From: Lachnospiraceae bacterium UBA3401
Lineage (GTDB): Bacteria; Bacillota; Clostridia; Lachnospirales; Lachnospiraceae
NCBI GenBank assembly: GCA_002358575.1
Contig: DEPD01000015.1
Location: forward strand, 1 to 6,590
Reading direction: 5' to 3'
Length of the DNA: 6,590 nt
In this document: positions 1-5,935 of the stretch, piece by piece
How the letters are laid out: the number at the start of each line of letters is the position of its first letter
Position numbering within the stretch: position 1 is the first letter of the stretch
Translations under genes and position numbers: made by a program
Notes under the pieces: generated by a model
What the model was told of the DNA's origin: nothing
What the model saw: the letters and a program-made list of their open reading frames with translations, nothing else
The model's database searches: none

Positions 1-47
1 ATAGGCAATTGCGAAACAAGTTCAAAATCTTGATTCCAATAGGACAA

Positions 48-68
48 AGGTCCGGTTGAGCCGGACTT
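48..68. repeat. Subterminal GC-rich hairpin near the left IS end
   Basis: An 8-bp stem (AGGTCCGG with CCGGACTT, including one G-T wobble) surrounds a 5-nt loop TTGAG. Neither strand has a T-run directly after it, so it is not a good terminator. A competing hairpin GGAC/GTCC (42-45 with 50-53) overlaps it. It lies outside the transposase terminator, so it may be a structural element of the left IS end or belong to the flanking DNA. Confidence 0.4.
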
Positions 69-74
69 ACAGGA

Positions 75-89
75 GGTGGATGTGGATAA
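75..89 (-). repeat. DnaA-box-like repeat, left copy
   Basis: The sequence GGTGGATGTGGATAA reads on the minus strand as a perfect consensus DnaA box, TTATCCACA (81-89), followed by TCCACC. It matches the copy at 1639-1653 in 14 of 15 bases and in the same orientation. Whether DnaA binds here is inference. Confidence 0.45.
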
Positions 90-106
90 CAAGAGTTTTA
101 AGACAT

Positions 107-133
107 GAAAACAAAGCAGATAAGGATATCTGC
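107..133 (-). terminator. Intrinsic terminator of the transposase
   Basis: Read on the minus strand, 28 bases beyond the transposase stop codon, a perfect 7-bp stem (GCAGATA / TATCTGC, 127-133 with 116-122) closes a 4-nt loop and is followed at once by TTTGTTTTC. This is a classic rho-independent terminator and marks the 3' end of the transposase transcript inside the element. Confidence 0.75.
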
Positions 134-160
134 CCGTGAAATGATATGCGGTATGTAAGG

Positions 161-1618
161 TTATGCAATCAGAGGTTTTAAACTGCGGATATATTGATGC
201 CTGTGCAGTTTATCAGCCACCATTACAGTAATAAGCTGGGTAATCCCGGCGACAAGCAGGTCAGCATGAAGCGTTTTTTCATTCTGTGTTTTACGCCCGG
301 CAACACAGAAACTGTCCTTGAAATGGTTGATTGATTTCTCAACATTTACCCTGATCTTATAGGTGGAATCCCATTCGGCCGTACCACGGAGCGTACCAGG
401 ATAGGCGCGCAGGTTTTTCTCGGGATAAATATAAAACATCCTGCCGCAGGGGGATTGTGTACAGGGGTTTTCACAGTGGCAGACGCGTTTGCTTTTACCG
501 GTTATTTTATCATATTCCCATTTCATTTTCGGGCATACAAACTTCATGGTTGGCAGCCCGCAGCGGAGATGGGATTTGCTTCCTTCCCGCCTCATTGGAA
601 GGGATGGGTCTTTGGGACAGCAGGGGACGCCGTCCTTATTCAGCGGGCAACCGGATTCCGGAAGGGAGATTCTGCCGTTGAGGGGAATGTAAGCCTGCTC
701 AAAGGAAGCTTCCTGTAACAGGTATTTGTATATTTCAATGGAATCAAATGCGGCGTCTCCCAGAAAAGTTTCCGGATTGATAAGCGGATGCTTGCGAAAG
801 AAATCCTTTAAAGTGGGAATCAATGCCTTGGAATCGGCAAGACTCTTATCTTCATTCGGGGAATCAGATTTTTTTCCAACAATGATGTCAGGATGAGCCT
901 CAAGAAAGTCCTTGTTATAAAAGGAAATATCCCGGACAATGCCGAGTCCGTTGGTAATAATACCGAATTTATAAGCATAACAGAAATGCCCGTTAATGTA
1001 CATCTGCTGAATGGCTGGATTGGCGGCAGCATGGGAAGGCATGGAGCCGTAGGCGGCTTTATAAGGGTCAAAGGAATCGTCCATCCCTTTTGCTTTTTTG
1101 AAGGCTTTAAGTTGTTTGATGATACGGTTTGCATATTTGGGATTGTTTTCTGTAACCCATGCCTCAATGCCAGAGGTGTCAAAGAGAAGCAAGGAAGCTT
1201 TCTGTGTATCAATACAATGGCAGATCGGTTCGGTCAAGTCAACAAGATGATCGAACATGGATTGTAAGTCCAATAAGAAATCCTGCTTGAAGCGGGTGAA
1301 TTTAGAAGCATCTGGGACAACATCAAATCCGCAGAAATCCCGTAATTCCTGAGAGTATTTAAGAAAAACAATCAGAAGGGACGTTGTTGGGATCGAGAAA
1401 ATAAGCTGTAATAACAGAGCCTTGAGCAACGGATAAAGAAGATGCCTGCGGGGTCTGCCAGTGGAAGCGTGGAAATGAGAAACAAAAGACGCCGGGACAA
1501 TTTCATCAAGGTTAATGGCATTATCGAGAAGTTCAAGGAACTCATATTTATCGTTATCAAATTTATTTTGGCAATCGGTAAAAATATCTGCCAAAGAGAG
1601 CTGTTTATGTGTTATCAT
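161..1618 (-). CDS. IS1182-like DDE transposase
   Basis: This 485-aa protein is a cut-and-paste type transposase that would bind the element's ends and catalyse strand transfer. The N-terminal part (about 20-125) resembles the DUF772-type domain of IS5/IS1182 relatives. The catalytic triad can be read as D147 (in LLLFDTSG), D288 (in FLGDAAFD) and E427 (in RVNVEKSINHFK, the usual R..vE..n..K context). Between the second and third acidic residues lies a cysteine-rich insertion (C324, C333, C334, C353, C361, C380, C382, C386, C391) that looks like a metal-binding ribbon, as found in IS1182-group enzymes. The ATG at 1618 is preceded by AAAGGAG with a 10-nt spacer (1629-1635). The frame is uninterrupted and of normal family length, so the gene is probably functional. 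It points away from the reductase gene and shares no operon with it. Family assignment rests on recalled features, not a search. Confidence 0.88.
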   Translation of the reverse strand: MITHKQLSLADIFTDCQNKFDNDKYEFLELLDNAINLDEIVPASFVSHFHASTGRPRRHLLYPLLKALLLQLIFSIPTTSLLIVFLKYSQELRDFCGFDVVPDASKFTRFKQDFLLDLQSMFDHLVDLTEPICHCIDTQKASLLLFDTSGIEAWVTENNPKYANRIIKQLKAFKKAKGMDDSFDPYKAAYGSMPSHAAANPAIQQMYINGHFCYAYKFGIITNGLGIVRDISFYNKDFLEAHPDIIVGKKSDSPNEDKSLADSKALIPTLKDFFRKHPLINPETFLGDAAFDSIEIYKYLLQEASFEQAYIPLNGRISLPESGCPLNKDGVPCCPKDPSLPMRREGSKSHLRCGLPTMKFVCPKMKWEYDKITGKSKRVCHCENPCTQSPCGRMFYIYPEKNLRAYPGTLRGTAEWDSTYKIRVNVEKSINHFKDSFCVAGRKTQNEKTLHADLLVAGITQLITVMVADKLHRHQYIRSLKPLIA

Positions 1619-1638
1619 ATAGATACGACTCCTTTACT

Positions 1639-1653
1639 GGTGGATATGGATAA
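1639..1653 (-). repeat. DnaA-box-like repeat, right copy
   Basis: The sequence GGTGGATATGGATAA is a direct repeat (14 of 15) of 75-89. On the minus strand it gives TTATCCATA, one base from the DnaA consensus. It lies in the transposase 5' leader, between the -10 element and the ribosome binding site. Confidence 0.4.
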
Positions 1654-1671
1654 TTGTTACTGGACATTTCA

Positions 1672-1680
1672 ATTATACCA
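1672..1680 (-). promoter_or_regulatory. Extended -10 promoter of the transposase
   Basis: On the minus strand the sequence reads TGGTATAAT, a perfect -10 hexamer with a TGn extension. No good -35 hexamer sits 16-18 bp upstream (the candidate is AACAAC), as is common for extended -10 promoters. Transcription would start near 1665, giving a leader of about 47 nt before the ATG at 1618. Confidence 0.6.
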
Positions 1681-1711
1681 CAAACCAGTGAGGAGTTGTT
1701 TTATTTTGTAA

Positions 1712-1741
1712 CAAAAAGAATCCCGTATTTATGCGGGTTCT
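1712..1741 (-). terminator. Minus-strand terminator shielding the IS
   Basis: Read leftward, AGAACCCG (1741-1734) pairs with CGGG(A)TTCT (1725-1717, one bulged base) around an 8-nt loop, followed by TTTTTG. It has the form of a rho-independent terminator acting only on leftward transcription. No leftward gene precedes it in the window, so it would stop antisense transcripts coming through the reductase locus before they reach the transposase. It may belong to the IS or be left over from the pre-insertion locus. Confidence 0.5.
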
Positions 1742-1789
1742 GGCGTTTCGCAAACGACTAAATAGGTTGATTTAGAAAGGAGAAAAATT

Positions 1790-2926
1790 ATGGAGTACAG
1801 AAAAATGGAGAAACTTGGCATTAGCACATCATTGCTAGGATTTGGGTGTATGCGCTTTCCAACCAACGCGGACGGCAGTATCAACGAGGAGGAGGCGCTC
1901 GCCATGATTGACAAAGCGTATCAGTCGGGTGTTACATACTTTGACACAGCGTATCCCTATCATGGCGGAAAAAGTGAGGAGGTTACTGGAAAAGCGCTTG
2001 CGCGCTACCCTAGAGATTCTTATTACCTAGCGACAAAGCTGCCAATCTGGGAAGTCAAGTCTGTTGCGGATGCAGAGCGTATTTTTCAGGAACAGTTAAA
2101 GCGCTTGCAAAAAGATTATGTTGATTTTTATCTGATGCATGCGTTGGATGCTGAAAGTTGGAATACCGTAAAGGAATTTGACCTCCTTGGATATTGCGAG
2201 AAACTGCGTGCAGAGGGAAGGCTTAAGCATCTTGGATTTTCATTTCATGATGGATATGAGGCGTTTGAGGAGATTTTAACAGCGTATCCGTGGGATTTTT
2301 GCCAGATTCAGCTAAATTATATGGACAAAGATACACAAGCCACTTTAAAGGGTGTGAAGCTCGCTAAGAAACTGGGAATACCAATGATTATTATGGAGCC
2401 AATCAAGGGCGGGTCTTTGGCGAAACTTCCATATGATGGCATTGATGAACTGTTTAAAAAGGCGCGCCCTGAGGCATCAACTTCGTCGTGGGCACTGCGC
2501 TATGTTGCAAGCTTTGACAATATAAATGTGGTTTTGAGTGGCATGTCAACAATGGAGCAAGTGGAGGATAATTTGAAAACATTTGCGCACTTTGAGCCGT
2601 TAAGCGAGACAGAACAGAGCATTATTGAACAGGTGGCTGATGCGCTGAGCAGGCGAGTGCAAAATGGATGCACAGGCTGTCGTTATTGTATGCCATGTCC
2701 GGCGGGCGTTGATATTCCAAAATGCTTTAGTATCTGGAACCGCTATCACATCTATGAGAATATCAACGAGACAAAGTGGAGTTGGACACAAAGTATAGAG
2801 GCGTCCCAAAAGGCGTTGAATTGCGTCAAGTGCGGAAAATGTGAGCAGGCATGTCCGCAACACATTGCCATTCGGGAGGATTTGGTACGTCTTCAGGAAG
2901 AGTTGGATTCCATAACAAAAGAGTAA
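1790..2926 (+). CDS. Aldo/keto reductase with C-terminal 2x[4Fe-4S] domain
   Basis: This 378-aa cytoplasmic protein is an NAD(P)H-type aldo/keto reductase fused to a ferredoxin-like tail, an architecture known as COG1453-type oxidoreductases and frequent in anaerobes. The barrel covers about 1-285. The classic tetrad is visible as D52 (FDTAY), Y57, K83 (ATKLP) and H117 (YLMHA). The tail carries C294, C297, C300, C303-P and then C345, C348, C351, C355-P, enough for two [4Fe-4S] clusters that could pass electrons to or from a ferredoxin-type partner. The substrate cannot be told from the sequence. The ATG has AAAGGAG at 1776-1782 with a 7-nt spacer. Length is typical and the frame is intact. 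It stands alone, downstream of the IS end, and its promoter is not obvious, so the insertion may have altered its upstream control region. Confidence 0.93.
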   Translation: MEYRKMEKLGISTSLLGFGCMRFPTNADGSINEEEALAMIDKAYQSGVTYFDTAYPYHGGKSEEVTGKALARYPRDSYYLATKLPIWEVKSVADAERIFQEQLKRLQKDYVDFYLMHALDAESWNTVKEFDLLGYCEKLRAEGRLKHLGFSFHDGYEAFEEILTAYPWDFCQIQLNYMDKDTQATLKGVKLAKKLGIPMIIMEPIKGGSLAKLPYDGIDELFKKARPEASTSSWALRYVASFDNINVVLSGMSTMEQVEDNLKTFAHFEPLSETEQSIIEQVADALSRRVQNGCTGCRYCMPCPAGVDIPKCFSIWNRYHIYENINETKWSWTQSIEASQKALNCVKCGKCEQACPQHIAIREDLVRLQEELDSITKE

Positions 2927-2958
2927 CAGAATAAATTTTCAGAATATTCTCACAATGT

Positions 2959-3028
2959 AACAGGATGCATAAGAAGAAGGAAATATGTGTAATATGACAA
3001 TTTTCGACTTCTTTTACACCCTGTTTTT
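2959..3028 (+). terminator. Possible weak terminator after the reductase gene
   Basis: Nested complementary blocks AACAGG...CCTGTT (2959-2964 with 3020-3025) and AAGAAG...CTTCTT (about 2971-2976 with 3008-3013) form a long imperfect hairpin with an open centre, followed by TTT and a C. A perfect 10-bp palindrome AGAATATTCT lies just before it (2941-2950). The stem is weak and the loop is large, so this is a tentative call. Confidence 0.25.
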
Positions 3029-3076
3029 CTATAATAGCAAGACACTTTTCACAAAAATAAAAGAAAGTTAAACAAA

Positions 3077-3108
3077 TTGTAGAAATTATTTAAATAGTAT
3101 ATTATAAT
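3077..3108 (+). promoter_or_regulatory. Candidate promoter of the DUF4391-like/ATPase operon
   Basis: In an AT-rich stretch, a perfect TATAAT lies at 3103-3108, with TTGTAG at 3077-3082. The 20-bp spacing is longer than ideal. An overlapping TATATT at 3098-3103 gives 15 bp instead. Downstream, AACTCG occurs twice in direct orientation (3111-3116 and 3130-3135, 19 bp apart), the second running into the palindrome GTTAAC (3135-3140). This could be an operator near the transcription start, but that is inference. Confidence 0.35.
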
Positions 3109-3175
3109 AAAACTCGAATAGATTAACATAACTCGTTAACAATTCAAGAGTGGAGTGTAAAGGTGGAGGATTAGA

Positions 3176-3808
3176 ATGAGTGAAGGAAGATATAACATTC
3201 AAAAGCAGTACAAGGTTGATAAAGGAATGCCGCTGGATGCCTTATTCCAGAGAATTGACAATCTGAAATGCCGCCGTATTTTTGAAGCGGAGATCGAGTG
3301 CATCGAATGGAGCTATCATCTGGTTGATAAAGAGGGGATTAAGGACATGAAAGATCTTGTCCGAGAGCCAGGATTGTCAATTTTTGAGGTGAACCTCAAA
3401 CGAAAAATATCGCCGGACTTGCTCACAGAGATATTCGCCGGATTACTGCAAAGACCAATGGTCATGGTTTATCTGTGTGACGGAGAGCTTTCCATGGGAA
3501 CTTATATTCCGTCAGGAAAAGGGAATTCAGGTAAAATGTGCTCGACAGAGTTTTATCCGTATGATGTGGACCGCATGATTGAGGTGTTAGATTACGATAC
3601 GGACTGCGGCAAAACAACCGAGCAGATACATAAGCGGATTTTTGCAACGCTTCGCCAGCAGAAACGCGTTATTATGATTGAGAAAGCGTTTGAGCGTCTG
3701 AGCAGGGATAGTGCAAAAGAAACATTTGCTTATGAGTTCAGTTATGAGAATCTTGAGCGAATCAGAAGGGATGCGGATTTTGTTCAATCCCAATTGAAGG
3801 TTGTGTAA
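3176..3808 (+). CDS. DUF4391-like protein, first gene of a pair with a BrxD-like ATPase
   Basis: This 210-aa soluble protein has no signal peptide or membrane segment. The pattern of residues 35-100 (FEAEIECIEWSYHL at 36-49, an FEVNL segment at 70-74, then a helix and LQRPMVMVYL at 91-100) resembles DUF4391 proteins, small proteins often encoded beside helicases and restriction-type genes. That assignment is from memory of the family pattern and is moderate only. The C-terminal third (about 130-205) is charged and probably helical. No catalytic motif is recognisable. The ATG has GGTGGAGG at 3162-3169 with a 6-nt spacer. The stop lies 30 bp before the ATPase start, so the two genes are probably co-transcribed. 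A scaffold or adaptor role for the ATPase is possible but is not shown. Confidence 0.8.
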   Translation: MSEGRYNIQKQYKVDKGMPLDALFQRIDNLKCRRIFEAEIECIEWSYHLVDKEGIKDMKDLVREPGLSIFEVNLKRKISPDLLTEIFAGLLQRPMVMVYLCDGELSMGTYIPSGKGNSGKMCSTEFYPYDVDRMIEVLDYDTDCGKTTEQIHKRIFATLRQQKRVIMIEKAFERLSRDSAKETFAYEFSYENLERIRRDADFVQSQLKVV

Positions 3809-3838
3809 CTGGACAGAAGTTAAGGAGGAATGTGTTGT

Positions 3839-5107
3839 ATGGACAACGGGATATCGAGGACAACTGCAGCCACAATACTAAATTCCTTAAAGAGCGGAGT
3901 AGTGCCTAGGACTGGGCTTGAATATATTACTGTGGGGAGAAAGAGTGAGATTCAGGCACTGTTGCAGGACGTATCTATCATTGAGCAGGGAGGGGCAGCA
4001 TTTCGTTTTATTGAGGGGAAATACGGAAGCGGGAAAACCTTTCTGATGCATGCGCTCAGAAATCATGTGATGGAGAAAAACTTCGTGGTGACAGATGTGG
4101 AGCTCTCTGTGGACAGACGCCTTATCGGAAATAAGGGGCAGGGGCTTTCAACATACCGGGAATTAATCCGAAATATGGCTACACACGCATGTCCCGATAA
4201 CGGAGCATTGCAACTCATTCTTGACAAGTGGATTGGCGCGCTCGAAAACGAGGTGGTACAATTTGAGGGACTTGTACCAGGCCATGAAGTTTTTGATGTC
4301 AGGGTCAGTCAGAAGATTTATAAGATTACGTCCTCGATGGAGGAGCGGGTAAATGGGTTTGATTTCGGAAAAGTGCTTGCTTCATATTATAAGGGGCACC
4401 GAACAGGCGATATGGAGCTGCAAAAAAAAGCGCTGCGATGGCTTTGTGGGGAGTACAGAACCAGAACAGAGGCTAAGACAGATTTAGGGGTAAATCTGAT
4501 TATTACCGATGAGAACTGGTATGATTTCATTAAATTGTTTGCAGATTTCGTGGTGAAAGCAGGTTATGCGGGGTTGTATGTCTGTATGGATGAGCTTGCG
4601 ACGCTGTATGAGATTCCAAGCCGTGTAGGAAGGGAGTACAATTACAACAAGTTGCTGTCAATCTACAATGATGCATTGCAGGGAAAAGCTTCCCACTTGG
4701 GCATGATTGCCAGTATCACAAAGGAAGCGATGGAGGACCCTGCAAGGGGAGTATTTAGCTTTGAACCATTGAAATCCAGACTTTCAGAATCCAGTTTTGA
4801 GCAGGATGGAGCTGTTCCAATGAGGGATATGGCGGCTCCAATAATTCAGTTGTCTGTATTGAATCCAGGGGAGATGTATGTGCTTTTGGAGAAGCTTGCG
4901 AACATACATGGGATTTTATATGGATACACACCAAAACTTGAGCATGATGATTATATCTATTTCTTAAAACAACAGTACAGTAGAACCTCAGAGGGAGAGG
5001 AAGCGACTGCGCGCGATATGATTAAAGATTACATCACGCTTTTAAATCTGATGCAGCAGCACCAGGAAATGCCCAAGGAAAGGATTCTCTACGCGATGCA
5101 AATTTAA
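3839..5107 (+). CDS. BrxC/BrxD-like (DUF2791) P-loop ATPase
   Basis: This 422-aa cytoplasmic ATPase carries, in order, VGRKSE at 32-37, Walker A GKYGSGKT at 60-67, Walker B LYVCMDE at 246-252, and a sensor-like segment ending in RGVFSFEPLKSRLSE, a hallmark of the BREX ATP-binding family (BrxC/BrxD, DUF2791). BrxD-like proteins of about 430 aa are known from type 2 BREX and from TerB/helicase loci, so this copy is full length. I chose the ATG at 3839. The upstream in-frame ATG at 3830 lies only 1 nt after AAGGAGG (3822-3828), whereas 3839 has a workable 10-nt spacer. It follows the DUF4391-like gene by 30 bp, but the usual downstream partner (TerB-N protein, helicase or PglZ) is absent. The C-terminus (KDYITLLNLM) resembles the usual family ending, so it is not truncated. 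Its work probably couples ATP hydrolysis to DNA or protein remodelling. Confidence 0.88.
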   Translation: MDNGISRTTAATILNSLKSGVVPRTGLEYITVGRKSEIQALLQDVSIIEQGGAAFRFIEGKYGSGKTFLMHALRNHVMEKNFVVTDVELSVDRRLIGNKGQGLSTYRELIRNMATHACPDNGALQLILDKWIGALENEVVQFEGLVPGHEVFDVRVSQKIYKITSSMEERVNGFDFGKVLASYYKGHRTGDMELQKKALRWLCGEYRTRTEAKTDLGVNLIITDENWYDFIKLFADFVVKAGYAGLYVCMDELATLYEIPSRVGREYNYNKLLSIYNDALQGKASHLGMIASITKEAMEDPARGVFSFEPLKSRLSESSFEQDGAVPMRDMAAPIIQLSVLNPGEMYVLLEKLANIHGILYGYTPKLEHDDYIYFLKQQYSRTSEGEEATARDMIKDYITLLNLMQQHQEMPKERILYAMQI

Positions 5108-5114
5108 AGAGATA

Positions 5115-5124
5115 TGTGTACACA
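5115..5124. promoter_or_regulatory. 10-bp palindrome between the ATPase and HAD genes
   Basis: TGTGTACACA is a perfect palindrome 7 bp after the ATPase stop, in the 64-bp gap before the HAD gene. It could be a dimeric repressor site or have no function. I see no convincing -35/-10 pair beside it, only an AT-rich ATTATAAG near 5154-5161. Confidence 0.25.
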
Positions 5125-5171
5125 GAGAATAGAGCAAATGTTCTGAGATAGAAATTATAAGGGTTGGAGTA

Positions 5172-5828
5172 ATGAGGAGTAATAAAATCAAAGCAGTAAT
5201 ATTTGATATGGATGGAGTACTCATTGATACGGAAAAGCATTATAATGCAGCATGGTGCGAGGCAGCACGCATGGCGGGTTTTGACTTCAAAAGAGAACAT
5301 GCGCTGATGCTTCGTAGCTGTGATGCACGGCTTGCGGAAAAGATGATGAAGGACATCTTTGGCGCAGGCTTTGACTACTTTGCCATACGGGAAACCAGAC
5401 GTCGTCTGGTGGCAGAGCGGCTTGAAAAATATGGATTAGAAAAAAAGCCTGGTATTGATGAAATACTGGCTTTTTTGCACGAAAAAGGAATAAAGGCAGC
5501 AGTTGCGACGGCAACGCCAATTACATTGACATTACAGCACCTTGAGGAGATAGGTGTTCGGGATCAGTTTGATAAAATTGTGAGTGCAAAGCAGGTAGAA
5601 CATGGAAAACCAGCGCCAGATGTCTATCTCTATGCCTGTAGGCAGATTGGCGAGGAGCCATCGGATTGTATTGCGGTCGAGGATTCGCCAAACGGTATTC
5701 AATCGGCATATGCTGCTGGCTGCAAACCGGTGATGGTGCCAGATTTGACCCAGCCGGACGAGGCGATTGAGCCTCTTTTGTATGCCGTGGTGGATTCTCT
5801 CGCAGATATCAGGGGACTGGTTGATTAA
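5172..5828 (+). CDS. HAD-superfamily hydrolase (phosphatase/beta-phosphoglucomutase-like)
   Basis: This 218-aa cytoplasmic enzyme belongs to the HAD subfamily IA with a helical cap. Motif I is DMDGVLIDTE, with nucleophile D12 and acid/base D14. The cap runs from about 20 to 90. Motif II is T113 in VATATP, motif III is K146 in GKPAPDVY, and motif IV is E170-D171 in EDSPNGIQSA. Such proteins hydrolyse or isomerise small phosphorylated metabolites (sugar phosphates, phosphoglycolate and the like); the substrate cannot be fixed from sequence. The ATG at 5172 is the only start before motif I. Its ribosome binding site is poor: AGGG at 5160-5163 is well placed, while GGAG at 5166-5169 lies only 2 nt away. 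It follows the ATPase gene by 64 bp on the same strand and may share its transcript, but a functional link is not implied. Confidence 0.92.
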   Translation: MRSNKIKAVIFDMDGVLIDTEKHYNAAWCEAARMAGFDFKREHALMLRSCDARLAEKMMKDIFGAGFDYFAIRETRRRLVAERLEKYGLEKKPGIDEILAFLHEKGIKAAVATATPITLTLQHLEEIGVRDQFDKIVSAKQVEHGKPAPDVYLYACRQIGEEPSDCIAVEDSPNGIQSAYAAGCKPVMVPDLTQPDEAIEPLLYAVVDSLADIRGLVD

Positions 5829-5910
5829 GGCTGTGTTACAGTCTCCTGATAACCCATTTCTGCAAAAGTATTGCCATAACTGTCCAGTATCAGATAAAAA
5901 TTTGCGCTTC

Positions 5911-5930
5911 CGCACCAAACGTTTTGTGCG
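5911..5930. repeat. 20-bp near-perfect palindrome
   Basis: CGCACCAAAC followed directly by GTTTTGTGCG is an inverted repeat with 9 of 10 bases paired and no spacer. Neither strand shows a T-run immediately after it, so it is not a plain terminator, although a separate small minus-strand hairpin (TGCG/CGCA, 5903-5914) is followed by AATTTTT. It lies 83 bp after the HAD stop codon. Confidence 0.45.
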
Positions 5931-5935
5931 TCAAG

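Larger units (their letters stand above)
1626..1698 (-). promoter_or_regulatory. Inverted repeat that can hide the transposase RBS
   Basis: The minus-strand RNA contains CAACUCCUCACUGG (from 1698-1685) and, about 44 nt later, CCAGUAAAGGAGUCG (from 1640-1626). They can pair as 5 bp (ACUGG/CCAGU), a small internal loop, then 6 bp (ACUCCU/AGGAGU), with the AGGAG Shine-Dalgarno fully paired. The first arm lies upstream of the predicted start site near 1665. The element's own mRNA therefore lacks it, while an mRNA reading in from outside contains both arms. This matches the known strategy by which some IS elements (IS10 and IS50 are described cases) silence transposase translation from read-through transcripts. 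The arms are seen; the function is inferred. Confidence 0.5.
1..1745 (-). mobile_element. IS1182-like insertion sequence, ends not resolved
   Basis: A single-gene insertion sequence is inferred from a full-length transposase gene with its own promoter, ribosome binding site and terminator, and from hairpins on both sides. The size implied, about 1.7 to 1.8 kb, fits the IS1182 group. I could not prove the ends. The only inverted match between the outer flanks is a 9-mer (TTGCGAAAC at 9-17, its complement at 1745-1753), which could be chance and has no matching target duplication beside it. The left end may lie before base 1. The right end must lie between the transposase regulatory region (about 1700) and the reductase ribosome binding site (1776). 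Confidence 0.55.

Noticed and set aside
75..89. Perfect DnaA box as a sign of a replication origin
   Set aside because: It is a single box in the left flank with one degenerate partner 1.5 kb away, and there is no dnaA/dnaN, AT-rich unwinding element or iteron cluster.
455..1267. Several plus-strand open frames (455-718, 457-681, 489-692, 893-1267)
   Set aside because: They lie opposite the intact transposase gene, lack family motifs and good ribosome binding sites, and are shadows of its codons.
820..1560. Alternative minus-strand frames inside the transposase (820-1212 and 1372-1560)
   Set aside because: They are out of frame with the catalytic DDE protein and read as low-quality sequence. 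No frameshift is needed, since the main frame is complete.
9..1753. TTGCGAAAC inverted match as proven IS terminal repeats
   Set aside because: A 9-base match between two flanks of this size is expected by chance about one time in ten, the match does not extend, and no target duplication flanks it.
3830..3838. Upstream ATG at 3830 as the ATPase start
   Set aside because: It lies only 1 nt after the AAGGAGG Shine-Dalgarno, too close for initiation; the ATG at 3839 is better placed.
5532..5918. 128-aa minus-strand frame across the end of the HAD gene
   Set aside because: It is antisense to a gene with all four HAD motifs and has no recognisable domain.
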